The translations under genes were made by a program, and so were the position numbers. Source: Leucosporidium creatinivorum (Eukaryota; Basidiomycota; Microbotryomycetes; Leucosporidiales; Leucosporidiaceae). From it: a stretch of 64,000 nucleotides of DNA. The DNA is taken from contig BCKL01000018.1 of NCBI GenBank assembly GCA_001600635.1, positions 489,974 through 553,973 on the forward strand. The letters run 5' to 3'. This document shows, one piece after another, positions 43,852 to 55,355 of the stretch (its first letter is position 1; each line of letters opens with the position of its first letter). Below the pieces are notes generated by a model that searched no databases, was not told the DNA's origin, and saw only the letters and a list, made by a program, of their open reading frames with translations.

Positions 43852-46800
43852 ATGTTGCTCGTCGTTCGGGCTAGCGATGGCGCGGCCTTCTCTCTCTACC
43901 GGCAGGACCTGCAGGACATTACCACGTGCGTTCTTAGAGCTCCTACTCGAGGCTGTAGCTGACCCGTGCTCTCCAACAGCCTCGACGAGCTTCGCTTCAA
44001 CCTCCTCTCGCCGCTGCTGCAGATCCCTCCCGAATGCCTCATCTGCATGAATGAGGAGGGAGCTCAGCTACGAGACGAGTCCGTACCTCATCTCGCCATC
44101 CTCGCCGGCTCGCCCGAATCGTCTCAGACGGCTCAAGGAGCGCGCACAGGCAGCACCACCTTGCAGCGGAGTAGCCTCGAGCGGAGGCTGTACGTCTTCG
44201 ACAGGGAGCATTTGGATGCGGATGCGGAGGAAGTAGCGCATGCTCTCGCCATTGCCGACGATCAAGTCCTCACCGAAGCGCCACTTGGTCGTGCGTTGCT
44301 GCCCCCGCTGCCTTCCAGCGAGCCCGAAAGCTGACCAGCTACACTCCTACAGCACAAGACCCTCTACCAAGTCACATTGGACTCTCACTGCACAACCTCG
44401 ACACCCACCGAGCTCTCATCCACTCCATCTCCCTTCAACGCGCTTCGCTTCAACTCGCCCTCTCCAACCTAAACAGGGTCATGACCGGCACCTCTACCTC
44501 CTTCTCCGTCTTTCTCGAAGCGACTACACCGAATGTCGAAGGCTGGACGAAGCTGCTCGAAGGATGGGAGGACGCCATGGAGGCCATCAGCAAGGTGCAG
44601 GTCGTCGGCGGGCTTGTGGGGAGAGGCGGGGCGGGACATGCTAGGGATGGGAGTACGGCGTCGAGCGGGATGGGGAAGGAGAAGGAGAGATATCTGGGCG
44701 ACTATGTGAGCAGGGACAAGATGCTGGCGGTGCGGGATGGCTGCGCGAAGGTCCTCGGTGAGTCCTCTCGGTTGAACTCACATCGACCTCGGTGCTCACT
44801 TGTCGCTCTTCATCTCGCAGCTGAGCTCAAGGAACGCTCCGACGCTCTACAAGTAACGCTCGAGGAGGTACTCTCCGGTACTCAGACAGTGCAGGAGGAG
44901 TTCGATGCGACGAGGTGAGTCTATCGCCGAGCTGCAGCGTCGGCGACCGCTGATTGTCGCTCCTACTCGCAGTCGAGATCTGGAGGACCTGGAAGCCTGC
45001 GAGCAAGATGCCGAGCATGCTCATGCGCGGATAGAGGAGCTCGTCCAAGCGGGAGAGGACAGTGAGTCGAGTCGTGCCGGCATCCCAGTGCTAGACGCTG
45101 ACCTTTCGTTCGTAGTGATGGATCCTGAGATCCTCGCACAATGCTTCGATGGTGAATAAAGTTGAATTGGGACCTTGGGACTCGATCACTGATCTCCCTT
45201 ATCTCGCAGAGCTGTCCTTCTTCGACGCCGAGCACCGCGACCGCATCCACTTCCTCGTCGAGCGCAAGGTACGTGACTCGCCCCCTTCTTCTCTCTGCCA
45301 CACGATTGACTCTTCTTCTCTCTCCACAGAATGCCATGACCCGCTACCTCATCCACTCGATGCAGCGCATATCAAATCTTCAGTCGGACATCGCTTCAAC
45401 GCCGGCGAGCTTGGGCGAGCTTGATCATGACTTCAGGTTCGCCGAAAGCTTCTTCGCGTCTTAAAATCCATTTACTCACCTACCTCTCCGCGCGTAGGAC
45501 CCGGACCGACAACTTCAAGCATCTCGCTCGCCTCGAAGGGCTGATCCCCGCCTACGTCGCGACTGTGGTCGAGGTCGTTCGTCGGCGCGAGTTCTGTAGG
45601 CCCAGGTTCCTTCTATTCCGTGCCTTCTGTCGCTGACCCACCCTATTGCCTGGTAGCTCGACTTCTCGCTCAGCACTCGACCGCCCTCTCCTCCTCCCTC
45701 ACCCCACTTTCGACCCAAGAACGAAGCCTTCGCAGCTCCTACCGCTCCACCTTCTCGGGCAAGCTACCCTGGGAGGTGCGAGGACTCTCTCTCAACACCG
45801 ACGAAGCCATCCCGACTCTTGAACTCGACGTCAAGAACTCGGGCGACGACCTGCCAGAGCTCGGGAGGGAGACGCTGCTTGGCCTGCAGAAGTCGCTCGC
45901 GGAGTGGGATGAGTCTATGGAGAAGAGTGGGGACTCTGCGGGCAAGCGAGCCAAGGCAGAGAATCCGATCAAGAAGGCGAGGGCGATGCTGGGTGAGCTC
46001 GTTCGCAGCTTGGATCAGCTCGAGCAGCAGTTCGACAAGATCGCGCTTGGTAAGCTTCCTCTGCATTGATTGCCGCTCTCTATCCGCTAACCCATCCTCC
46101 TCGCCCACAGGGACCCCTCCTATCGAACCGACGCTCTCCCCCGCTCAAGTCGAAGAGTACGAAGCCCGCCTGCACGCCCTCGAGGAGCTGAATGAGCAAC
46201 TCAGTCGCGACCTCCAAGCCGAACGATCAGGAAGGGAGGAGGAACTCGCTCAGCTCAACCACGAGAAGAGCGAGCTGGCAGAGGCTCGTCGCGCCCGCGA
46301 GGAGGAGCTTGCGAAGGCTCACGATGAGCTCGCCAGTACTCGGGCCGAGGTGGAGAGGAAGGAGCTCGTCGCACAGGAGGACGCCAGGAGATCCGCCGAC
46401 ATCGCGCGCAAGGCGGAGCAGATCGTCGCCAAACGATTGGCCGAGGTCGAGGAGCGCCATTCAACACTGCAGGCCGAACATGTCACTCGATCGGGTGAGC
46501 TCGCACAAGCGCGTACGCTCGTACAAGAGCTCGAAGCGGCCATTAAGACCGCCGAGACGAGTCAGCGCGACCTTACTCTCGTCGTTGCGGAGAAGGAGCG
46601 TCTTTTGAGGGATCAGCGAGGCGAGGCCGAGTTGGATCGGGCAGTGCTGGAGAAGGAGTTGGAGGATCTCCGGTCGACGATTATGCGGAAGGAGACAGAG
46701 GTGAAGGAGGGGGTGGTCAGGGTGACGACGTTGGAAGAGGTGGTGGGAGGATTGAGGGCTCAGGTCGCGCGATGGGAGACGGCGACGGCCGAGAAGGAGA

Positions 46801-48952
46801 GCGAGGTCGGCGCTGTCAAGGAGGAGATCGAGCGAGCGAGGCAGGAGAAGGAGGTCGGGATTGTGGAGGTCAAGAGGGAGCTCGTCAAGGCGGAGAAGGT
46901 CGCTCGTCAAGCCCTTAAGGCGGCCGGCGAGCTCAAGGACGAGAATGGCAAGATTATCGCCCTCCTCGCCGCCACTCCCACGCCAAGCAAGGGCGACTCC
47001 TCCAGCGACAACATCGAGGCCGCCGAGGTCGTTCCGCTTCCCATTGACGAGGCTGCGTCGACCCCGCCTCTCGACTTTGACGGAGCGGATCTCGAGGAGC
47101 TGCTCGCCGAGATTCAGAAGTACAGCGCCGACCCTCTCGCTGACGCCGTCAAGCTCAAGGTCGAATCGCTCACTCATACGACCAAGAAGTGGATCAAGGA
47201 AGCCAAGTCTTACCGCGAGCGAGCACATCGGTCGGCCGGCACTGCTAGCGACAAGATTGCCTTCCGCAAGTGAGTCGCTGTCTCCCTCCGCACTCTCGGC
47301 GCTAAAGCTGACGCTGGCTCTCACTCCAGTTTCACTAAAGGCGACCTCGCTCTCTTCCTCCCGACTCGCAACTCGGCTGTCCCCGTGTGGGCAGCCTTCA
47401 ACGTCAGCTTCCCTCATCACTTCCTCTCGGCGACTGGCGTCATCAGCGAGCAGATGAAGACTCGCGAGTGGATCGTCGCCCGCATCACCTCGCTAACGGA
47501 GAAGGTGGTCGACGCCAAGGTAAGCTCCCCCACTCCTCGGTCCCGAGCCTCACTAATCCTAGATCTCTATTCTCGCAGGACCCAAGCTCCAACCCCTACC
47601 TCCTCGCCGCTGGAACCAAGTTCTTCCTCCTCGAGGTCGAGCCGTGGAGCAGCAAGGACAGCAGCTCTCGCTCGCGCAAGCATTCGTCGCCCTCCAAGAG
47701 CAAGACGAACGGCGACAAGCGACCCGAGGGACCAGGACACCTCCGCTCGCGTGCCAGCGAGTCGGCTGTCCCTACCATTCGCCCTCTCAGCACCGCCGAA
47801 TCTGCCATCCTCGTCGAGGCGCCCGCACCATCGACGCCACCGCATATTCGCAGGACCATGTCGGAAGGAGGAGGGCTTCCACCTAATGCTACCGCCATGG
47901 CGAGGTCCGAGTACGCCATCGTGGAGGAGGAGGAGAGCGACCACCGCTCGCCTTCGCCGACGACGCTTCGCCAGCCCGTCCCGCAGTCCGACGAGCCGTA
48001 CAGCGGCGCACCAGCTTCCCCCTCAGCTCTCGCCATCTCACTCGCTCGCTCGGCTCCTCCCACGCCTTCAGTGCAAGCCCGAGCCGACCCGTTCAACCCC
48101 TTCAGCACGACCTCTTCTCCGCCGACCGCCGAGTCGCTCATTCCCTCGCCTCCCGCCGTCAGTCCTCCACCGACCGACTTTGAGCCGACCATCACTCCCG
48201 CTGGAGCTGTCCCCGCTTTCCTCCCTTCCCACGGAGGAGGACACGGCAAGAAATCGGCGATGAGCGCCAGCGGCAGCACCACGAGCAGCGTCAGCCAAGG
48301 TCACGCTACGACGAGCTCTCGCTACGTTCGTAGTGCGGTTCGGCCTACGACCACCGTCACCGTCTCTGGCGCCGTGCCCATCCCTGCCATTCCCTCCAGC
48401 ATCTCGAACAAGACCACCTCTCAGCAGAACTCCTCCTCCCCCGCCTCAACGACCGGCTCATTCGCCGCCTTCCCCCGTTCCGCCTCCTCAGGCAGCTCCA
48501 TCCTCTCCGCCTCGATGATGCGTCGCGCAGGCGCTACTGGAGGCCTCCCCGGCGCCTTCCCTTCGAGCGTCGGCTCGGGCTCCATCTCGCTCGAGAAGGC
48601 TCAAGCGACGTCGGAGGCGCAGACGGGGGAGAGTAAGTGGGAGAAGAGGCTTTTGGAGGAGGATCTGGCGAAAGCCAGTAGGGAGGATGGAGCAATTCGG
48701 AGGGCGTCGGGGTCGGTGGGGAGGAAGGAGGGCACGAGGAGCTCGAAAGGGTGGCCCTCGTCTTCATCCTCGGCGGCGGCGGGAGGGAGTGGCAGTTCGG
48801 CGACGGACAGGAGGACAGGGAGTTTAAGCTCGTCGAGCGTGTTCGAGGCGTTGACGGGGAGGAGGATGAGCATGGGCGCGAGTTCGGGCTTGGCTGGAGG
48901 GTCAGCGGTGGGTGCGGAGGGTGAGATGAGGAAGTTGTTGAGGAAGCAGTAG
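43852..48952 (+). CDS. ATG11: Autophagy scaffold Atg11
   Basis: Thirteen exons whose lengths sum to 1,461 codons plus stop. Atg11 links selective-autophagy receptors to the phagophore assembly site and the Atg1 kinase. The N-terminus is MLLVVRASDGAAFSLYRQDL with DITTLDELRFNLLSPLLQIP and PPECLICMNEEG, a ubiquitin-like start as in Atg11/FIP200. Long helical and coiled-coil parts follow, including the segment starting ARLHALEELNEQLSRDLQAE and running for about 250 residues (46.1-46.9 kb). The C-terminal claw domain is diagnostic: KIAFRNFTKGDLALFLPTRN, VPVWAAFNVSFPHHFLS and NPYLLAAGTKFFLLEVEPW. A 430-residue Ser/Pro-rich tail beyond the claw is extra. All thirteen exon joins hold the frame. Confidence 0.92.
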
Positions 48953-49729
48953 GGGGAGAGAGATTTAGTGACATTCTTGTAGTGCTATAGCAAACGTCGT
49001 TCGCAACTCATTGACTGACTCGAGTTGTGGAGCGGGAGTGCTCGGCGAAGGCTGGCTGAGGCTCGGCCGAGCACAGAAGTTTGCCTTGTCAAGTAGCTCT
49101 CAGCTTCGTGAGATTACGCATTAATAGTGAGAAGGCTCGGGTGTCGGGAAGAGTCTTGCCCTTTAGTCTCTGGCGCGCCACCTGTCTCGAAATTGCCAGT
49201 TCAGCCTTCGCCGAGCAGGAGGGGCGAGGAAAGTTGTACAAGGCCAGAAAGCGCGTCGAGCTACGAAGCTGGCGATCCGCTGAGCTCCTGTATCACAAGG
49301 TCAATTGTTCCCCACTGTTAATGAAGGTGAGACCTGCATACGGAATCCAGCTCGAGCCGTCGATCTCGCATTCCATGCCGGCTGGCTCTGGTTCCCTTGT
49401 ACCCACTCTTCTGTCGAGCTGCACCTCATCTCGCTTCGACTTGTTCGACTGTACTACAGCTGCTGGACGACTCGCCCACAGACTCACCTGCACTACACTC
49501 GAGTCGCCCTCTCTCCCTCGAGCTCGTTCCTCCACTCTCGACTCGCTCAGGTGAGCCAGGACCCTCTCGCTTCTCTTCCCGCTTCGACAGAGCAGCAAGG
49601 GATTGATCGCTTGATATCGTCCTACACCAGCCCTGGAACTCTTCCCAGAGCTAGTGTCGACCTACACAACTCTCGACGCGCCGCTGCCCTCCGACTGTGG
49701 CCAGAGACGCGCCTTGAATCCGCGATACA
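48953..49729. other. Intergenic region upstream of the Ser/Pro-rich gene
   Basis: About 780 bp. GTGAGC near 49552 with a later CTGACC-poor, pyrimidine-rich stretch may be part of a 5'-UTR intron. Open frames here lack splice support. No gene was called. Confidence 0.4.
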
Positions 49730-52700
49730 ATGGCCCCGGCTGTTCAACCAGAGCAGCTCCCAGCACACCAGCCTTCACCACGACTAGTCCCACTACCACC
49801 TTCTCTCGCACCTTCTCCCAACCTATCAGCCAACAACTCACCCTTGGCCCTTCCTCCGCCGTCGCCTGCCCTCTCGGATTCAGGCTTCTCTGCCTTTGAC
49901 GCCTCGCCCTCGTGCATGCAGGATGCCACCTTCAACTTTGCTCAGCATTTCACCGCTCCCAATCAATTCGACGACCCGCCAGAGGAGCCTACAGCAGCTC
50001 CAGCGCTAATGCAGGAGGAGTCCGAAGCGCCCCTCGACCCTCCCCCTTCACTCCTGGGCGACCAACCCCCTCCTTCGCCGACCAGCTTCGCACCCTCCAT
50101 GTCCACCGACCTATCCGACTACTCGCCCTCACCTTCTATCGCCAGCGTTCGCATGGCTCAACTCGTCACTCGCCTTCCTCCTCACCGCATGCTCAACGGG
50201 GAGGATCCCTCTCGGCTGAGCGTCGCCACCTCGCAATCCACGAGGAGTAGTCTGAGGATGAGCGTCGCGGAGACGGACGAGGAGGAGGAGGGTACGGTGT
50301 GGGATGCGAAGCGGTTGTCGAGGCCGACGCAGCCTGCGACGAGGTCGGCTTCGGTGCCGTTGAGGCAGCTGCCGGCAGCGGTAGTCGAAGAGGCGCTGCC
50401 AACTCGAAAGGAGGCGGTGGACCCCACGAAGCTGCAAAGCGCCCTTGAGGGCGAGGGAGCCAAGTCGCAGAGCTTGATCAAGAGCAGCTCCGAGGGCTCG
50501 GTCGCTTCGTGGAAGGACAATCTCGACGCTGCGGTGCGCGAGATGACTGCTGGAGAATCGGATCCGACTATGAGGCCAGAGGCGGATGCTATGACGAGGA
50601 TGAAGAGCCTCCTAGGTGAGTTTCTCGCGGATTTTTGGCGATGCGCTCGGCTGACATCTCGTGCGCAGGTCCCAAGATGAAGATCATCAGCAAGGCGCCA
50701 TGGGACTCGGACGGCTCAGACGGTGCCCACTCTCCCGACGCTCCTCCCACTCCTCCCAAACCTGCTCGCACTCGAAGCTCGATGGACGCCCTCCGAAGCG
50801 TCACCTCCTCGTCCACTTCTTCGCGCGCCGCCAAACTCCCAGCCAAGGAGAACGAGAAGCCCAAGTCGAGCTCTCGGTCCAAGAGTTTCAGCCTCCTCAA
50901 CTCTCGGAAAGCGGCGCCCTCGGAAGCCGATGTCAAGGCGAGTGAGGAGGCGTTTCGAGGACTCGGACTTGGCGTCACGGGCGTCAACCTCGCTCGGTTC
51001 GACTCGTCCTCCAGCCTTTCGAGCAAAGCGCTTCCCATCGGACAGTCCTTCCTCGACCTCGACGACGACAAGCCCAAGTCGTTGCCGCCCAAGAAGAAGC
51101 AAGCAGCGCCGGCGCCGGCCGACCCCAGCGCCTTCACCTTCCCTCCACCACCGAGCAGTCCTCCCTCGCCTCCCAAATCTCGCAAATCGTTCTCCTCCGG
51201 TAACCGCGTCCGCCCTCCTCCCATCACCTTCGAGATGATCACCCCGAGCTCGTCGATGCTTCCCCTCGCCTCTCCCAACGCTACCTCCATCCCTCGCTCC
51301 GCACCTCCTCACATGGCCTCCTTCGTCACTGTTCCCCGCTCCGACTCGAACGCCAGCCTCGGTGTACGCGCACCAAAGGCCTCGGCATCAGGCTCCTCCC
51401 TCGCTACCAGTGGCTCGTCGTCTCCCTCTACGCCGACAGGCATGACCACCGCCTTCCCTCCTTCACCCACCTCCCCGACTGGCTCGTACTTCAGTCCAAC
51501 CAGGAGCGGGGCTGCTAGCCCTACTGGGCCGGGGTACAAGCTTATCTCGCTTGAGGAAGCTCGCGAGAGGGAGAGCCAGAGGATCGCAGCGGCGTTGGCT
51601 AAGAAGGAGAAAGCGATGACACCGGTGGAGCATATTGCAGGGAGGGAGGAAGTGACGTACGGAAGCACGAGTAGGGATCGTTCGAGGGAGCACACCGCCG
51701 AGTCGGTAGCGAGGACTTGCGCGACTTCGGGACCCGCCTCGTCGGCAGCGTCGACGGCGCCTTCGCATGGCTCATCGCCTTCGACTTCGACGCTCGCACA
51801 GGCGCCGGCTAAGGCGCTGAAGGCCAAGAAGAGCGGCTTCCTTCGGCGTATGATGGGAGCAGACAAGGCTCAGCCCATCGAGCAGCAGCAACCTGCTCTT
51901 CCCTCGCCTCCCCTTTCCGACCTCGCGCGCTTTGACTCGGCGACTCCTTCCACTCAACTCGCCACCTCCCCTTCCTACTCGGTCACCATCTCCTCCCCGC
52001 ACGCCTCGGTCGACCTCCGCCACGCCAACGCCGACCGAGCAGGCCTGACCCCCTCGCAGAGCGTCTCCTCCACCACCTTCTCTCCGGCCAGTCGAGTCTC
52101 CTTCCTCCCAACCCCAGCTCCCGACCCCGAACTTCGCCTCCGCAAAGGTCTTGCGCCCTCCCTCTCCCTCCGGCCCATCTCCATGGCCTTCTCAGCCGGC
52201 CTCCCCTCCGACTTCCTCGCCCACGTCAACTCTGGTTCGACGCTCTCTTCCTCCGCCTCGACTCCCTCTGCTCCCACCAAAACAGGCGGGTGGATCTCTC
52301 CTCCCTCCACCTCGCCCATCGCCCCTTCTCAGCGCCCCACAAGCCCTAACGAATCCCTCATCGCCGGCTCGGGCCCCTCCTCCGCTCAATCCCCCTTCGC
52401 ACCCTCCTTCACCTCCTCGACGACAGCAGGCCAATCCTCCCTCTTCGAACGCGACGAAGACCTCGCTACCACGCCCGTTACGCCTGCTTTCCCCTCCTCG
52501 CCGACGACGACGACGATGCCCACCTCGCCTGGTGGGAGCTATGCGGCGTTGCAGGAGGAGTATGCGAGAGCGAGGAAGGCGTGGAAGGGTTTGCAGTGGG
52601 AGATGGAGACGCAGATTCGAGTTTTGCAAGCTGAGTTGGAGCAGGCGAAGGCGGCTCGGTTGACGGAGGGCGTTGAGGTGAGTTGCACTTCTCAGGTCTA

Positions 52701-52978
52701 GAGGACTGCACGATACTGACGAGTCCCTTCCACAGTGCCATGAGTGTGGAGCGGCGTACAAAATGAACCCTAGTCCCTCGATTGTCCAGCGGCCTAGGTT
52801 CAAGGTGAGCTTCCCAAGCTCGCCGAGCGGCTTGATCGCCGAGCTGACCTCTTCTCCCTCGCTCTCGTAGGGTCACGGCGGCAGCGGCGCTCTTTACGGC
52901 TCGGTGAGTTCTTTTCCTTTTGTCGTGCTCTCGAGCACTACTGAACACCTTCTCAACCACCAGGGCCTCGCCGTCTGA
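49730..52978 (+). CDS. Large Ser/Pro-rich protein with C-terminal coiled coil and CxxCG tail
   Basis: Five exons (49730-50615, 50669-52677, 52736-52804, 52871-52903, 52964-52978) give 1,003 residues. I do not recognise the family. Most of the protein is disordered and rich in Ser, Pro, Ala and Thr with scattered basic patches and proline runs, which suits a phosphorylated scaffold or signalling protein. Order returns only at the end: a helix with heptads (LQEEYARARKAWKGLQWEME, TQIRVLQAELEQAKAARL) and then CHECGAAYKMNPSPS, followed by RPRFKGHGGSGALYGSGLAV. The CxxC pair could bind zinc through a partner. The three short final exons encode exactly this tail and keep the frame, which argues that it is conserved. 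Confidence 0.8.
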
Positions 52979-53375
52979 CCGAACTCCACCTCGACCCTTC
53001 CTCAAAACTCCCTCGTGTTCCATTCGTGTTGCCATCAGTACAGGTGCATAGCTCCATCAGTTCGATATACCCCTTGCCCCTGCCAACCCTAGCTATCTTT
53101 ATTGCTGCACCTCGCCCTGGTCGCGAAACGAGAGGAAGTCGCAGAGGGAGAGTCGCCAAGAAAGACGACTAGTCAGGCTGTGAAGTACAGTCGTGCATTG
53201 CTACTTACACTGTGCTACAAAGTCAGAGTCTACCTCTCTCATCGCGCCTTGACTCGGTGCGAAACTACTGGAAGCAGTGTCATGGTGAGCGAAGGCCGAG
53301 CGCGAGGAGCGTTCCCTCGAAGGCCGATCGGCACTCACCGATAGCCCCAACTCGCAACCAGCGCACTCCCGTTTC
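52979..53375. other. Convergent intergenic region
   Basis: 397 bp between two convergent stops. No feature beyond likely 3' UTRs. Confidence 0.5.
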
Positions 53376-54717
53376 TCAACCTCCCTCGGTCCAATCCCAC
53401 CCTTTCTCACTCTCCCGCACCGCTCTCCAGTACTCGGTCGAAAAATGAACGCCGAGCGCTGGGCGAAGGTCGTAGTGAAGGCGGACATGCCTCATCCTGC
53501 ATGCTTCGGCCAGCTCGGTGAAGTTTGGTGCAACTGTAGGAGGCTTCTCAAAGGAGATGCGGACCTCCTGTAGGCTGCTGAGGGCGACTTCGACTCTTCG
53601 CTGAGTGAGACGTTGCTGAAGGGTGGTGATGGCGAGAGGCGTTCGGTCGGGGTGGGTCGAGCTCCGACGTCCTGCCATGTTGACGTGGAGGAGCTGTAGT
53701 GGATGGTCGAGAGCGTCGAGCACGTCGAGTGAGGAGAAGTCCCAGACGTCGACCAGCTTGAGCGCCGACATGCGGCGGAGAGATGGCGAGAGGACGCCGT
53801 GTAGGCTTCCGCTGATTGTGAGGGCGCAGAGTTGGGCTTCGATTTGTTGGAAGAGCTCGGTGATCGAGTCAGCAGACTCCTCGACCTCTTCGGATGTGAG
53901 CCAGAGCGCGACGGCGCGGATGCTGGGGAAGGCTTGAGGAGCTGAGATCGATCCGGGAGGGAGTGTGCAGCGTCCGAGATCCAGGTATCGCAGGTTGGAG
54001 TGCGGGCGAGATGGCGAGATGGCTCGAGAGGAAGGGGATGTGTCGGCCGAGGCGAGACGAGACGAGGGGCCGGGTGGCGCTTCGAAGGATGAGTTGATGG
54101 CCGACAACGCGCGTAGGTCTAGTGAGTGGGGGAGCTGTTCAGAATGATGACTCGAGCTCTACAGCGGCTCGGGACAGAACTAACTTGAGCACCGAGCAAT
54201 CTCGTCGAATCGAACCCCTTCCACTGAGCCGAGGTTGAGCTGCTCCAGATTTGTGCACAGCTGTACGACCCCCCACGCTTCGGCTCCCCACTCCAAGCTC
54301 GACTTTCTACGTGCTCGACCCATGAAGAGCACTCGAACGAAGCCGCCGAGTTCAGGATGGCGGGCGAGAGCGCCGAGAAAACTGCGCAGCGCTCGAGTGT
54401 TGTACAGCACGACCGATCGGAAGAGCTCGAGCTGAGCTGCTTCCCTCCAGATCCGTGAGACGAGCGAGAAGGACTGCAGCGAGGATAGGCGGTCGGGGAG
54501 AGAGTCGTCGGGGAAGGCTGGCGGAACGGCGAGCTCGATGATGTGCAGGAGGAGCTCGGGTGGTAGGTAGGGTAGGCGTAGAGGCTCTTCAGGCTCGTGG
54601 CCTTCCCACGATGGCTTGCGAGTCGTTCCAGCGAGAGCATCTGCCGCGAAGTGTCAGCGGGAGAGATCTAAGCGAGCTAGCGAGCGACGTACCTCGAATT
54701 GTGCGCCATGAGAGCAT
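53376..54717 (-). CDS. F-box protein
   Basis: Three exons (54693-54717, 54185-54640, 53376-54118) give 407 residues. The F-box lies near residues 25-75: LRLPYLPPELLLHIIELAVP, then LQSFSLVSRIWREAAQLELF with RSVVLYNTRALRSFLGAL. After it come irregular leucine-rich segments (CTNLEQLNLGSVEGV, SNLRYLDLGRCTLPPGS, LKLVDVWDFSSLDVLDALDH), suggesting a loose LRR-type substrate-binding region. It would be the specificity subunit of an SCF ubiquitin ligase, or one of the large lineage-specific F-box families common in basidiomycetes. The first exon is only 25 nt (MLSWRTIR plus one base). The second intron uses a GTTAGT donor. Confidence 0.8.
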
Positions 54718-55355
54718 GGCGATGCAGTATCAGGTCATAGAGCTACGCCGAGCCTTGCTACACGTCGTCGGAGAAGCTGAACGAGCTGCTGAGCTGCTGC
54801 GAGCTGAGCGCTGAGCGCGGGGGAGTGGAGCCCAGCAAGTCAGCCTGATCCGCTACAAGAGGCTTGAAGAGTGTAGGGCGCACCTTGTAGTCTTCTCTCG
54901 TACGCTTGGCGATGCAGCAGAGCTTCCAGCAGCGACTCGAGTGAATTGGACGAGGGCAAGCCCTTCGCCGGCGACGAGCTCGACCCTTCTTCCCTTCCCG
55001 CCCTTCTCTGCTTGCTCAGGCTGCTTGACCGATGCAGGTGCTCGGCTTGCAGGTGTGTACAGACCTTTTAAAACGGCTGCTGCTCGCGTGGCTTACGTCT
55101 CCGCTCTGCCACGCCAGCCCTTGCTCGAATGGAACCGTCTCGCAGCTTCCAGCTGGATCTCGGCGGAGCTGGGTCAGCCTTTCTCGGGGGTCGGCGATTG
55201 AGTCAGCTCCCGGGGTATAAGAGGGCGAGGATGAGGGTTGAGCTCCTACCACTCACTCATACTCGAGCACACTCCACATCAGCACACTCCAACGCTTCTC
55301 GCCCTCCTTCCCCTCATCGCCGAAGTCCAGCTACCAGCTCCTCTACACCTACATC
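54718..55355. promoter_or_regulatory. Divergent promoter region, F-box gene and BAG gene
   Basis: 638 bp. A good TATA box, TATAAG at 55216-55221, stands about 140 bp before the BAG-gene ATG and is rare for this window, where most promoters lack one. Such a box fits a strongly inducible gene. No clear array of heat-shock elements was found. Confidence 0.55.
55216..55221 (+). promoter_or_regulatory. TATA box of the BAG-domain gene
   Basis: TATAAG in a GC-rich setting (CGGGGTATAAGAGG), 135-140 bp upstream of the ATG, in the orientation of the BAG-domain gene. Confidence 0.55.

Noticed and set aside
46461-47420. 319-codon minus-strand open frame inside ATG11
   Set aside because: It is antisense to a coiled-coil exon, Leu/Arg-rich by codon reflection, and ATG11 on the plus strand is well supported.
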